Shown one piece after another: positions 27,313 through 36,101 of a DNA stretch of 64,000 bases. Position numbers and translations under genes: made by a program. Positions within the stretch are counted from its first letter, which is position 1; every line of letters begins with the position of its first letter. The notes below the pieces were generated by a model, which saw nothing but the letters and a program-made list of their open reading frames with translations, did not search any database and was not told where the DNA came from. Origin of the DNA: Streptomyces chrestomyceticus JCM 4735 (lineage in GTDB: Bacteria > Actinomycetota > Actinomycetes > Streptomycetales > Streptomycetaceae); contig NZ_BHZC01000001.1 of assembly GCF_003865135.1 (NCBI RefSeq), positions 124,001-188,000 of the forward strand. Reading direction: 5' to 3'.

Positions 27313-28434
27313 TCAGGAACGGGTTGCGGTCGCACAGTCGTTGTTGCCCGCCGTCGTCGTTCCGTCGCTCGTGTCGATCGGCTTGCTGCGGTCGTACGGA
27401 TCGACCTGGTGGGCTGTGTCGGCGGACTGCTTTTCGGCCGTGCCGAAGGGCGGTTCGAAGTAGCCCGTGGGGCCGGCGCAGCCTCCGTTGGTCATGTCGA
27501 GCGCGTACGAGACGAGGGACAGCGTGCCGGGTTCGGTGATGACCTTGGCCGGGTTGTCCCAGCTCATCACTACCTTGCGCCGCACGATCGTACGGATGAC
27601 CTCGGCGTCCGGCCCGGCGTTGCCCGCTGCCTGGGTGACCGGGTACACGAAGGTGACGTCCGCTGTCACCTCGACCGCCCCCCGTTTGCCCTCGCGGTAC
27701 GTGAGCCGACCGCGTGTCTTGACGACATCACCGACCAGCCGGGCCCGCTCCGGCCGGAAGCGGCTGAACAACCGCAGCGGGTCGGCCTCGGGAGTCGCCG
27801 CCGACGACAGGGCGCTGCGGAGATACTCCTGGACGTCCTTCTGGTGCGGGTTCAGCAGCGCGATCGCCTTTGTGGGCCGTTCGCCGCGCAGCACGCGGGA
27901 GTCGAGCCCCGCGGCCACCATGAATTCCCGGCTCTGCTGGAGGGCCTGCTCGACCTGGGCGGCGTCCATCCAGCCGGTCGCCTTGGCCTCCGGTACCGCG
28001 ATCCCGGCTGCTCCGTCGGCCCAGCGAGCGGCGGGCGAACCTCGGAAAGGTTCGGCCAGGGTGGGGCGGAGAGCGGGCTCCGCGCCGGGCGCCTGCCGCG
28101 GGCTTTGGGACTCCGCGGCCAACGGTTTCCCGTCCTGCCCGCCCTCGTCGCCGAGCCAGCCGACGAGCTGCTGCGGGAAGAGCGCCACGGCCAGGAGAGC
28201 CACGGCCGCCAGTCCCGCCACGTACCAACCTGTCTTACGCCGGGGCCGTCCCGGCGAGTACGAACGCCACCCCTCCGGCTGCCCGGGACGCTCCCGCAGC
28301 CGTCGCCCCACCTCACGGGCGCGCGCCGACGGCTCCACGGGAGCCCCGGGCGCCCCTGCCACCGACTCGCGGAGGAACCGTTCCCACTCCTCGTCGGACA
28401 CGGACGAACCGCCCTGTCCCCCAGCCCCGCTCAC
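27313..28434 (-). CDS. Membrane-anchored extracytoplasmic protein with TM helix
   Basis: 373 residues from GTG 28434 (GGGAG six bases upstream); the long open frame upstream to 28614 is non-coding. The N-terminal cytoplasmic part (SSVSDEEWERFLRESVAG…REVGRRLRERPGQ) is followed by one TM helix (GWYVAGLAAVALLAVALFP) and an ~250-residue outside domain with a C-terminal part rich in beta strands (RLTYREGKRGAVEVTADVTFVYPV). The type is common in Streptomyces; the function is not known. Confidence 0.75.
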   Translation of the reverse strand: MSGAGGQGGSSVSDEEWERFLRESVAGAPGAPVEPSARAREVGRRLRERPGQPEGWRSYSPGRPRRKTGWYVAGLAAVALLAVALFPQQLVGWLGDEGGQDGKPLAAESQSPRQAPGAEPALRPTLAEPFRGSPAARWADGAAGIAVPEAKATGWMDAAQVEQALQQSREFMVAAGLDSRVLRGERPTKAIALLNPHQKDVQEYLRSALSSAATPEADPLRLFSRFRPERARLVGDVVKTRGRLTYREGKRGAVEVTADVTFVYPVTQAAGNAGPDAEVIRTIVRRKVVMSWDNPAKVITEPGTLSLVSYALDMTNGGCAGPTGYFEPPFGTAEKQSADTAHQVDPYDRSKPIDTSDGTTTAGNNDCATATRS

Positions 28435-28588
28435 AACGCACTCCCGTTTTCGCTCGATCGCTCGGCATCTGATGGCGCGAGCCGCAGATCGCCTGATCAG
28501 CGGCTCGGCTGCGCGCCGAACCATCCACCACAATGGACGCATGATCGCATAAGCAGGGGGCTGGGCCGACGACAGCCGCCGGACACCG

Positions 28589-28870
28589 GTGACGGCAGTC
28601 GTTCGTCTTCGCACGCGATCCGCCGATCCACGACCGTACTGTCGATGTTCAGTGCGATGCGGCGAAGGTCAGGCGCTCGGGTACGCAACGCCGGACGGCG
28701 AGCTGCCTGCGTACGCCATCGCCGCGAGTTTCCTCGCCGCGCACAACTGCGGACTGCGCACCTGGCCGCGTTCGGGAGCCGGCGAAAATGCCGCGTCCTT
28801 CGAGGACCGCTCGCTTGACCTCATGCACCGCACCTGGGGTGAGATGGGTGAGACGCTCGTGGTCGTGGCT
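28589..28870 (+). other. Possible coding remnant of unknown family
   Basis: The frame 28589-28870 (GYATPDGELPAYAIAASFLAAHNCGLRTWPRSG… DLMHRTWGEMGETL) reads like folded protein but has no start or known family. It lies between the membrane-anchored gene and the HxlR gene. Confidence 0.25.
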
Positions 28871-28876
28871 AGGGTC

Positions 28877-29257
28877 TCAGTCGCCAGGGGCCACCGGCTC
28901 GGGAGCGGCGTCGAGCGCATCGAGCACTGCGTCGCCGTGCGCCCTCGCCCACTCGGTCAGCACGTGGATCGGATCGATCAGCGTCGCCCCGAGCGCAGTC
29001 AGCTCGTACTCGACGCGGGGCGGCGCCTCGGCGTAAACGTGACGGCGGATGAGCCCATGCGCCTCAAGCCGTCGGAGCGTCTGGGTGAGCACCTTGCGTG
29101 AGATGCCGCCGATCAGCTCGATCAGCCGGCCATGGCGCACCGGGCCCTTGCTGAGGCCGTAGAGCACGACCACCGTCCACTTGTCGGCGATCAACTCAAC
29201 CGCCAGACGCGCTGGACAGTCGGCCAGAAAGGGATCACCGGGACCGAAACCGCTCAT
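28877..29257 (-). CDS. HxlR-family winged-helix regulator
   Basis: 126 residues from ATG 29257. HxlR signatures are clear: CPARLAVELIADKWTVVVLYGLSKGPVRHGRLIELIGGISRKVLTQTLRRLEAHGLIRRHVY…PPRVEYELTALGATL. The Cys near residue 14 is the redox/electrophile-sensing position in several HxlR proteins. It diverges from a quinone-reductase-like MDR gene by 75 bp, the usual arrangement for HxlR regulators that respond to quinones or aldehydes. Confidence 0.9.
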   Translation of the reverse strand: MSGFGPGDPFLADCPARLAVELIADKWTVVVLYGLSKGPVRHGRLIELIGGISRKVLTQTLRRLEAHGLIRRHVYAEAPPRVEYELTALGATLIDPIHVLTEWARAHGDAVLDALDAAPEPVAPGD

Positions 29258-29332
29258 GGCGCCAAAGGTACCTGGCGGTTCCTGTCGGATACATAGCCTG
29301 GTTTCTCCTCCCTTTTCGAAGCCAGGAGAGTC

Positions 29333-30262
29333 ATGCGAGTCATTACCCAGCAGACCCTCGGCGGTCCCGAGGTGCTCACCATCGTGGACGCGCCCGAGCC
29401 CCAGCCCCTGCCCACCGAGGTTCTCGTCCGCGTCAAGGCGATCGGGTTGAACCCGCTGGAGGCGCGCCTGCGCGCCGGTGAGTTCCCACTCATCGGCCGG
29501 CCGCCATTCGTACTCGGCTGGGACATCAGCGGCGTGGTCGGCGAGGCGCCGCAGACGTGGCGGTTCAGGCCCGGCGACGAAGTGTTCGGGATGCCGCTGT
29601 TCCCGCGAGCGGCAGGCGCGTACGCCGAGGTCGTGTCGGCTCCGGCGTTGCACCTCGTACGCAAGCCGACGTCACTTTCGCACGTCGAGGCGGCGGCGCT
29701 GCCGATCGTCGGGCTGACGGCGTGGCAAGGCCTCGTCGACCTCGCCGGCGTGACCGAGGGCGACCGCGTCTTGGTCCACGGCGGTGGCGGCGGGGTCGGC
29801 CACGTTGCGATCCAGACAGCAAAAGCGCGCGGCGCGCATGTGGTGGCGACTGCCAGCGGGAGCAAACGGGAGTTCGTCGAGGGGTGTGGCGCCGACGAGG
29901 TGATCGACTACACGGCGGTGGACTTCACCGAGGCGGTCCACGACATCGATGTCGTGCTCGACACGATCGGCGGTGACACCGCCGAGCGGTCGCTCGACGT
30001 GCTCCGCCCAGGCGGACACCTGGTGACGGCGGTTGTCGAGGAGGACGCGAAGCTCGCCGCCGAGTACGAGGCGGCCGGCATGCGCTTCAGCGGCATCGCG
30101 GTCGATCCTGATCCGGTCGCCCTGCGAGGTCTCGTCGGACTCGTCGAGCAAGGTCGGCTCCGGGTCCAGGTACAGGAGACGTTCCCTTTCGAGCGCGTCG
30201 CCGACGCGCACCGGCTGCTCGACGGTGGTCACCTCCAAGGCAAGCTCGTGCTCACCGTCTGA
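29333..30262 (+). CDS. NADP-dependent quinone-reductase-like oxidoreductase (MDR)
   Basis: 309 residues, with AGGAGAGTC before ATG 29333. An MDR fold: N-terminal GroES-like part (VLVRVKAIGLNPLEARLRAGEFP…LGWDISGVV), then a Rossmann half with GGGGGVGHVAIQTAKARGAHVV (cofactor site). No catalytic zinc Cys/His pair is seen, so it belongs to the zeta-crystallin/QOR-like subgroup that reduces quinones or enals with NADPH. The divergent HxlR gene probably controls it. Confidence 0.88.
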   Translation: MRVITQQTLGGPEVLTIVDAPEPQPLPTEVLVRVKAIGLNPLEARLRAGEFPLIGRPPFVLGWDISGVVGEAPQTWRFRPGDEVFGMPLFPRAAGAYAEVVSAPALHLVRKPTSLSHVEAAALPIVGLTAWQGLVDLAGVTEGDRVLVHGGGGGVGHVAIQTAKARGAHVVATASGSKREFVEGCGADEVIDYTAVDFTEAVHDIDVVLDTIGGDTAERSLDVLRPGGHLVTAVVEEDAKLAAEYEAAGMRFSGIAVDPDPVALRGLVGLVEQGRLRVQVQETFPFERVADAHRLLDGGHLQGKLVLTV

Positions 30263-30841
30263 TCTCGTCGTGGGGCCTCGCGTGAGTGAGGTGCCACTCA
30301 GGTCGGTTCGGTGGTGGTGCTGGAGGTGAAGGGGGTACTGGCTGCGGCGCGGCGGTGCATGTGGCCCCGGCCGGCCTGGGCGACTTCCTCGTTGCCGATG
30401 CATCTGAGGAGGCCCTGACGGTGGTCCTCAGCACCGTACGACGAGCGGGGTGGCTGCGCGAAGCTTTCGGCGCAGAGCGCCGCGAGCGCCTGGAGGAGAT
30501 ACAGCGTGTGTACGGTCCGGGCAGCGCGCAAGCCTCGCACGGCCGGTACTTGGTCGTGGGCCAGAAGCCGGTGAGCAGCCGGGAACAGGTAGCGGGGCCG
30601 GACAGGGGTTTCCTCGTCTTGCTCCGCTGTCCTCAGGCGCCAGTCCGCGAGTACCTCGCACGCCGATTCCCGCACCCGCGCTCCCATAGCCGGTATGGCC
30701 CGGTTCCGCCTCGTTGCGGGGATGCAAGTCCTGCACCACTGCAGGCCCCGACCCCTGGCGCGGAAGGGTGCAGGGTGACGATTCCAACGGGCGAGCCTCC
30801 CCTGTCAGCTCAGGGCTCCCCCGCCATTCGATGCGCGGCCT
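30263..30841. other. Stretch with no certain gene
   Basis: A plus-strand frame (DASEEALTVVLSTVRRAGWLREAFGAERRERL…HGRYLVVG) reads like protein, but no family or start is clear; it may be a remnant. The tpg stop follows at 30842. Confidence 0.3.
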
Positions 30842-31399
30842 CTACAACTCGAAGTCCAAGTGGATCACGTCGTTGATCTGTACTTCCTGCAGGGAGCCGG
30901 CGCGGCGGCCGTCATCCTGGAAGTACACCTCCTTGAGGGCTTCGGCAGTCAGCTCGCGCAGTCGGTCGTCGCCGGCGCCCTGCTGCTGGGCGTCGAAGAG
31001 GCGGGCGGCGTGTTGGGGCGGCAGTGCGACGGTGAGGTGGCGGATGCGGTCCTGGTCCGTCGTTCCGATCGGCGCGGTGTAGCCGAGGCGGGCGTGGACG
31101 TCGACGACGATGCCGTCCGTCGTCGCCGCCTTCTGTCGTGCCTTGGCCCGGATCTGTGGCTGCCATCGGGACTTCACCTCACGCTCCAGGCGCGCGGCGA
31201 GGTTAGGGCGGGGTTTTCTGATCTGGTCCTTGACGTACCGCTCCACGGTGCGCTGGGAGATCCGCAGCATTCGGGCGACCGCCTTGGTACCCCCCAACTG
31301 CCTGACCAGGTACCGCATTTGCGCGCCGGCCGACTTCGGCGCCGGGCGGGTGAAGGCTTTCTGCACCGCGGCGTCCAGGCCGTCTCCGAACAGGCTCAT
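30842..31399 (-). CDS. tpg: Telomere terminal protein Tpg
   Basis: 185 residues, the usual Tpg length. The family sequence is clear: SLFGDGLDAAVQKAFTRPAP then SAGAQMRYLVRQLGGTKAVARMLRISQRTVERYVKDQI (HTH), later HLTVALPPQHAARLFDAQQQG, TAEALKEVYFQDDGRRAGSL and the IHLDFEL end. Tpg is known to be covalently attached to the 5' ends of linear Streptomyces replicons and to prime end patching. It lies 9 bp after tap on the same strand, so the two are co-expressed. Few families are this well defined by sequence. Confidence 0.93.
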   Translation of the reverse strand: MSLFGDGLDAAVQKAFTRPAPKSAGAQMRYLVRQLGGTKAVARMLRISQRTVERYVKDQIRKPRPNLAARLEREVKSRWQPQIRAKARQKAATTDGIVVDVHARLGYTAPIGTTDQDRIRHLTVALPPQHAARLFDAQQQGAGDDRLRELTAEALKEVYFQDDGRRAGSLQEVQINDVIHLDFEL

Positions 31400-31408
31400 C
31401 GCCCTCCC

Positions 31409-33685
31409 CTACTCCCCATGGTCGACGTCGGTGACGGTGCCGTCCTTGATGTACCGGGCGAGGTTGAGCGCCGGGGCGTCGAACTGTTCCCGTACGCCCT
31501 CGCCCCACAGCGTGCTCTGGGTGCCCTCATGCTTGACCAGGCCAGGGTTGACTCCGAGCTTGAAGCCGCCAGGCAGCGGCTTGCCCTCCCGGTACGGCAG
31601 GAAGTCCAGCGGGCCGGTGCCGTCGACCGCGTACACGACACAGTCGGAGAGGATCGCGACCGGGTACTGGCCCGTGAACGCCGCGTGCTTGACGAGTTTG
31701 CGGTGCAGGTTGATCCGTGTACGGGAGATGACGGCCGCGCGGATGTCGGGACGCCAGGTCGGCCGGGCGAGGGCGCGCCACGGCTCGCCGGGGCGCCAGC
31801 CCTCGCCGCGCGGGCGCTCGCGCAGCTTGCCGAGGCCGCCCTTGACCGTCGCCTTGATCGCGGACGCCACGATCGCCATCTGCGGGTCGCGGCTGCGGTA
31901 GCCGTCCATCGCCGCCAGGAAGTCGGCCGGCGCCAGGTTCTGGTCGACGCCGAGGTCGGCCATGGTGGCGAGGTAGGCATCGCGCAGCCGGGTGTACCAT
32001 CTGTCCAGGTAGCGGCCGCTCTCGTACCGTACGTACGCCTCGATGGGGCGCACGTCGTAGCCGAGTTCCACCGCGTAGGCGACGGTCGGCGTCGCGTACC
32101 AGGCCGGGCCCTCGGGGCGCTCGCCCTTCGGCGTGAACGGGCTGGGCAGCAGGTCACCGTCAAGCTGCGCCCACGTGTCCTTGGCGACCTTCACCCGGGA
32201 CAGGTCGATGTGCGACAGGTCGACCAGCCACGAACCAGGCAGCTTCGCATCGAACACGGGGTTCTTGACGTGGGTCGGAGCGCCGAGGCCGACGATCAGG
32301 CCGTTGGCTCCGGCAGCGAACGCCATGTTGACGTCCAGGCCCACGAGGCTGCGACGCAGGCACTCGGCGTCAGTCATCGGCCGCGCCCAGTCGTACGCCT
32401 CCTCGAACAGCTTCTCCGCCGGGCCGCGGACGTGGAAGCGCGGCAGGTCCTTGAGCAGGGGGTGACCGTCCGGCGCTTCGCATGGCGCGCAGTCCACCGG
32501 TTCCGTGCCCAGCGAGCCGGGGTTGTACTCGGAATGCCGCTTGCCGTCGGCATCCGGCTCGGAGGCGCGGGTCGGCGGGTGCAACGCGGTCATCAGCTCC
32601 AGACCCGTGACTGCGGTGGAGCCGCGCGGGGTCATCACCCGGGAGGCGTACGTGCCCAGCAGGCGCGCGAGTTCCGCCGGCGCAAGCTGCCCGGCAGGGC
32701 CCCAGTGGCGGGTGTCGAGGGCGTTCCAGGACGGGATGCACACCTGCACGCAGGCACGCTCCGAGCCTTGCGCCGGGCGGTAGATGCGCGCCCACGGCCC
32801 GAACCCGCGCTTGGTCAACTGCCACTGCGCGCGAGCCAGTTGCTTGATGACCTTGTGGCTCTCCGGGATCCGACCGGCCACCCGCCCCTCCTCGGAAAGG
32901 GTTACGGGCAGGCCGTAACGCTCCAGTGCGGCCTCGGTGAGCACGAGCAGCGGATCAGCCGGCTTGCCCGGGCCGGACAGCTTCGGCTGCCCGAGCCTGG
33001 CTTCCTTGAGGGTCCAGTCCACCAGGGCCGGGAGAGACTTGGCAGGCACGTCCAGGACCAGGCCACCGGTGCAGTACGCCAGCACCTTCCCGTCCTCGAC
33101 GTCGACGACCGCGAGCGGCCCGTTCTCGAAACGTGGGTCGGCGCCATCTGCCGGGGGGTTGGCCGCAGCCGCTTTCTTCGCGACCGGTCGGCGTGAGGTC
33201 GAGGACGACTTGGCAGTACGGGCCAGGCGCGGCGCGGCCGCCAGAGGGGCGGCGGCGGGAGTGGGGCTGTTCCGGGGGGCCTTGGATGCCGCGACGTCCG
33301 CAGTCTCGGGCGCCGGTCCCGTGTCCGAGGTCCGCGCTTCCGTCGAGGCGGATGGACCGGTGCCGGTGTCCGGCACCGCAGCGTCCTGGAGCGGGGCGGT
33401 CGCGTCAGCCGGGGCGACCGTGTCAGCCGTGTCGGCCGGGGCCGGGTAGAGCTCCGCGAGCCTGTCGAGCAGTCGGGCGTACGCCTCGCGTTCCGGGCCG
33501 CGCGGCTCGGTCGGCTTCTTGGCCGACTCCCAGGCCGACACCGTCGCCCGCCGCACCTTCAGCGCGCCGGCCACGTCGTCCAACGTCAGGCCGTGGGCTT
33601 GGCGCAACCGCTTGCGCTCCTCCGCCGACGGCAGCGGAGCGCGGGACGCCACCAGCGCGTCGACCGCATCGAACAACTCGGACAT
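31409..33685 (-). CDS. tap: Telomere-associated protein Tap
   Basis: 758 residues from ATG 33685, with AGGAGG seven bases upstream; the open frame runs further but has no RBS there. The N-terminal HTH (ERKRLRQAHGLTLDDVAGALKVRRATVSAWES) is followed by an Ala/Pro/Ser-rich linker and a large conserved Tap core (VVDVEDGKVLAYCTGGLVLDVPAKSL… SLVGLDVNMAFAAGANGLIVG… YYAT-type repeats and ILSDCVVYAVDGTGPLDFLP). Known Tap binds the 3' telomere overhang and recruits Tpg. It is translated just ahead of tpg. The window therefore belongs to a linear replicon with its own capping system. Confidence 0.92.
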   Translation of the reverse strand: MSELFDAVDALVASRAPLPSAEERKRLRQAHGLTLDDVAGALKVRRATVSAWESAKKPTEPRGPEREAYARLLDRLAELYPAPADTADTVAPADATAPLQDAAVPDTGTGPSASTEARTSDTGPAPETADVAASKAPRNSPTPAAAPLAAAPRLARTAKSSSTSRRPVAKKAAAANPPADGADPRFENGPLAVVDVEDGKVLAYCTGGLVLDVPAKSLPALVDWTLKEARLGQPKLSGPGKPADPLLVLTEAALERYGLPVTLSEEGRVAGRIPESHKVIKQLARAQWQLTKRGFGPWARIYRPAQGSERACVQVCIPSWNALDTRHWGPAGQLAPAELARLLGTYASRVMTPRGSTAVTGLELMTALHPPTRASEPDADGKRHSEYNPGSLGTEPVDCAPCEAPDGHPLLKDLPRFHVRGPAEKLFEEAYDWARPMTDAECLRRSLVGLDVNMAFAAGANGLIVGLGAPTHVKNPVFDAKLPGSWLVDLSHIDLSRVKVAKDTWAQLDGDLLPSPFTPKGERPEGPAWYATPTVAYAVELGYDVRPIEAYVRYESGRYLDRWYTRLRDAYLATMADLGVDQNLAPADFLAAMDGYRSRDPQMAIVASAIKATVKGGLGKLRERPRGEGWRPGEPWRALARPTWRPDIRAAVISRTRINLHRKLVKHAAFTGQYPVAILSDCVVYAVDGTGPLDFLPYREGKPLPGGFKLGVNPGLVKHEGTQSTLWGEGVREQFDAPALNLARYIKDGTVTDVDHGE

Positions 33686-33720
33686 GGGACACCTCCTGAT
33701 CGACACCCTATCCGACGAAG

Positions 33721-33771
33721 CGTACGGGTCGCGTTCATTTACCGTACGGATGGCGTACGGAGTGCGTACGG
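33721..33771. repeat. Four CGTACGG direct repeats, 11-bp phased
   Basis: CGTACGG occurs at 33721, 33743, 33754 and 33765. The spacings are 22, 11 and 11 bp, so all copies lie on one face of the helix. They start 36 bp upstream of the tap start codon. They may be binding sites for Tap or another regulator, or iterons of an origin. The rest of 33686-34179 shows no gene. Confidence 0.6.
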
Positions 33772-34179
33772 GTAGCTGGAGTGAGCCCTGCGGCGTATTC
33801 GGCGGGGCTGCTGGAGAGAACGAGTGCCTTCCCCGGAGGGCAGGGCCCGATTGATCACATCCGGGACGGCAGGTCGCTGGTGAGGGGCCCGGCGCTCGCT
33901 GCTCGACGAGGCTGAGCATGAGGCGTACCAGCAGCATGGTCCTGCCTGCGCGGGGATCACCGAGCGGAACCAGGCGGCCGCCGGCATCCGGCTGAGTACC
34001 TCGATGAGTGCATTGCCGCTTACAGCCAGTTCCTGTGGGCCCCTGCCCAGGGATCAAGATCGGCCCGCCACGAAACGACATACGGATCGTTCAGCCGACG
34101 CGTCCCCCCTCCTTCTCACCCCGCACGCGACGCCTGACGGCGTTGGGGTTGTGGAGCCGGACGCAGGCCAAGCTTGAGT

Positions 34180-34404
34180 TCAAGCGCGTCGAGCGCGGCG
34201 GATCAGCCAGGACACGACGAAATACAGTGCGGTGACAACCGCCCAGGCCGCCAGAAACTGGAGCGCGAGACGCCTCTCCCCCTCACTCCAGACAATGGCG
34301 GTCACGCCCGGACCACCGACCCACCACAAAAACACGAGTATTCCGAAGAGTGCCGCAGCCAGTTCACCGAGACCCTCCTTGACCCAGCTCAGCACGTTCG
34401 GCAC
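34180..34404 (-). CDS. Small two-helix membrane protein
   Basis: 74 residues from GTG 34404, or 71 from GTG 34395, which has AGGAG eight bases upstream and is the better start. Two hydrophobic helices (LAAALFGILVFLWWVGG and FLAAWAVVTALYFVVSWLI) and a basic C-terminus (RRARRA). No family is known. It sits between tap and the ScbR-like regulator. Confidence 0.55.
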   Translation of the reverse strand: MPNVLSWVKEGLGELAAALFGILVFLWWVGGPGVTAIVWSEGERRLALQFLAAWAVVTALYFVVSWLIRRARRA

Positions 34405-34831
34405 TCCTCGGGATGAGACGCATGGGCGATCAACGTCTTAGCTTAGCCAGAGTATTTGCGCCCCCCACCGGCGGACCAGGCTCGTGAGGTACCCGCCCGT
34501 TGTCCACCGTCGCCGCCTGGTGGAGCTGACGGTGACCAAGCCAGGGGGCAGTCGTTCACCCTCCGATAGGGCGCGTGTCGAAGCCAGTCGCGAGCATGGG
34601 GTGTTGTCAGGTCGCTGAGCCACATTGCCCTCTCCTCCGGCCGTTCGACAGTCATCGGCCTCCAGGGGTCCGTAACCTGCATCCGCGCCTTCCGCTCGGC
34701 AGCGGTCGCCCCCGAGCTCGACCAGGTGCTGCACCGCTCCGCCCTCACCATGGTCTGTCGCGCGTCTGGTCGGCCTTGACCGGGCCGTCCCACCTTCGTC
34801 CCGTTCAGCCACCAGAATGCGCCGTTCTGCA
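34405..34831. other. Intergenic stretch, no convincing gene
   Basis: About 430 bp before the 3' end of the ScbR-like gene. The open frames have no family, start or RBS. Confidence 0.4.
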
Positions 34832-35410
34832 TCAAAGGTTCTGTTCCGTCCGGGTCACGACCGCAGGCATGGCGATTCCGGGCAGGCAGCAGTCGAGGAA
34901 CGTGCGCATCTGCGCCTGGGCCGTACCGGGGGTGCGGTGGCCGGCCATTCCGGCCCATGCGCTGATCAGCAGCTCGGCGACGGCCTCGGGTTGTACGTGT
35001 GCCTGGAGCTCGCCTTCCCTCTCGGCGGCGTGCAGCGGTCGGGCGACCGTAGCTCGCCAGGCGGGCCAGGGTGAAGGCCAGCCGTCGTGGTTGTCGGCGA
35101 GTGCGGCCAGGTACGGTGCGGCCCGGACTTTCGGGTCGGTGTCGAGGCGCTGGGCCATCAGTAGCGTGAGGTCGCTCCAGTACTGCAGGGCCGGGCCGCG
35201 GCGCGGGGGCAGACCTTCCAGGAGGTCGAGGCCGAGCAGCGCGTGGGCGATGCCTTCTTTGCTGCGGAAGTGGAAGTACACCGCTCCCGCGGCGACGCCC
35301 GCCCGCGCGGTGATCTGCGAAATGGACGCTCCGCCGTAGCCGCGCTCGATGATGACCTCGGCGGCTGTGGTCAGGATGGTGTGCCGTGTGGTGACTGCCC
35401 GGTCCTGCAC
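34832..35410 (-). CDS. ScbR/ArpA-like TetR-family regulator
   Basis: 192 residues from GTG 35410, with GGGGGA upstream. The HTH (QDRAVTTRHTILTTAAEVIIERGYGGASISQITARAGVAAGAVYFHFRSKEGIAHALL) has the AVYFHFRSKE segment typical of gamma-butyrolactone-receptor regulators (ScbR, ArpA, TylP). The ligand domain is shorter than in true receptors. No butyrolactone synthase (AfsA/ScbA) gene is visible nearby, so it is an orphan member that may sense something else. No clear ARE-like box was seen upstream. Confidence 0.8.
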   Translation of the reverse strand: MQDRAVTTRHTILTTAAEVIIERGYGGASISQITARAGVAAGAVYFHFRSKEGIAHALLGLDLLEGLPPRRGPALQYWSDLTLLMAQRLDTDPKVRAAPYLAALADNHDGWPSPWPAWRATVARPLHAAEREGELQAHVQPEAVAELLISAWAGMAGHRTPGTAQAQMRTFLDCCLPGIAMPAVVTRTEQNL

Positions 35411-35585
35411 GATGTCCCCCGTCCTAGCGAATACTTCACTTTAGTTGAACAGTGGAGCACCCCGGGACGGGGAAGCGCGAATCCATGCCCGTACCCGCCG
35501 TCATGAGCCAGCATGATTCTGGCCGCTCGCCTGCCACTGCCATTGTGTCGAGACGGCTCCACCGGTTCCAAACCCAGGCAGCGCG

Positions 35586-35855
35586 CTATGGGTTTTGTAG
35601 GCATTCCGCGCAGATGTTGCTTCTTCGTCGACCTTGCCGCGAGTTCAAGGCATGGGCGACCCATGGGTTGTAGTTGTCGATGACCTTGTTCGTGACATCG
35701 AGCAGCACGTGGTCGAAGTGCGTGGGCGGCGCCGCGTGGACCCGGGGTGCGGCCTGCGCCAAGGTGGCGAGGGCGCCGAGCGGGCCCGCGGCAGTGGCGC
35801 CGACGACGAGTGAACCGCCGATCGGACGGCGTCTGGTGATACGGGTGTCGCCCAC
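35586..35855 (-). pseudogene. Truncated Tat-exported protein N-terminus
   Basis: GTG 35855 begins a twin-arginine-like signal (GDTRITRRRPIGGSLVVG…AQA) followed by about 25 residues of mature protein (FDHVLLDVTNKVIDNYNPWVAHAL) before an unrelated Cys-containing end. There is no RBS. It is probably the start of a larger secreted enzyme cut off by recombination. The flanking 35411-35585 and 35856-36101 hold no gene; the GAGAGGA near 36085 belongs to the next gene. Confidence 0.35.
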
Positions 35856-36101
35856 CGTGGTTGGAAGGGTAGGCGGGGCGAGGGTGGGCGGCGCGGCCCA
35901 CTCGGGATGTGAAATCGCCGCTGACTACCTCTCACGATCCATGTCAGCGAGTCCAGTCCCGACGCGCGCTCCAGCGGTCCCAGCGTCTTGTGCGCACCCC
36001 GTGTCACCACGACCCTGGTGCGGTGGCCCGCCTTCGCATGCCTCACACGGTGCCAGAAGCGCGGCCGGGCCGTGCCCGCCGAACGAGAGGACGGTTCGCT
36101 C

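Noticed and set aside
30860..33196. A 778-residue plus-strand open frame over tap-tpg
   Set aside because: It is the antisense of two certain genes (tap, tpg) and shows no domain or RBS.
35411..35470. ARE-type operator upstream of the ScbR-like gene
   Set aside because: The sequence does not match the known pseudo-palindromic ARE pattern well enough to call.
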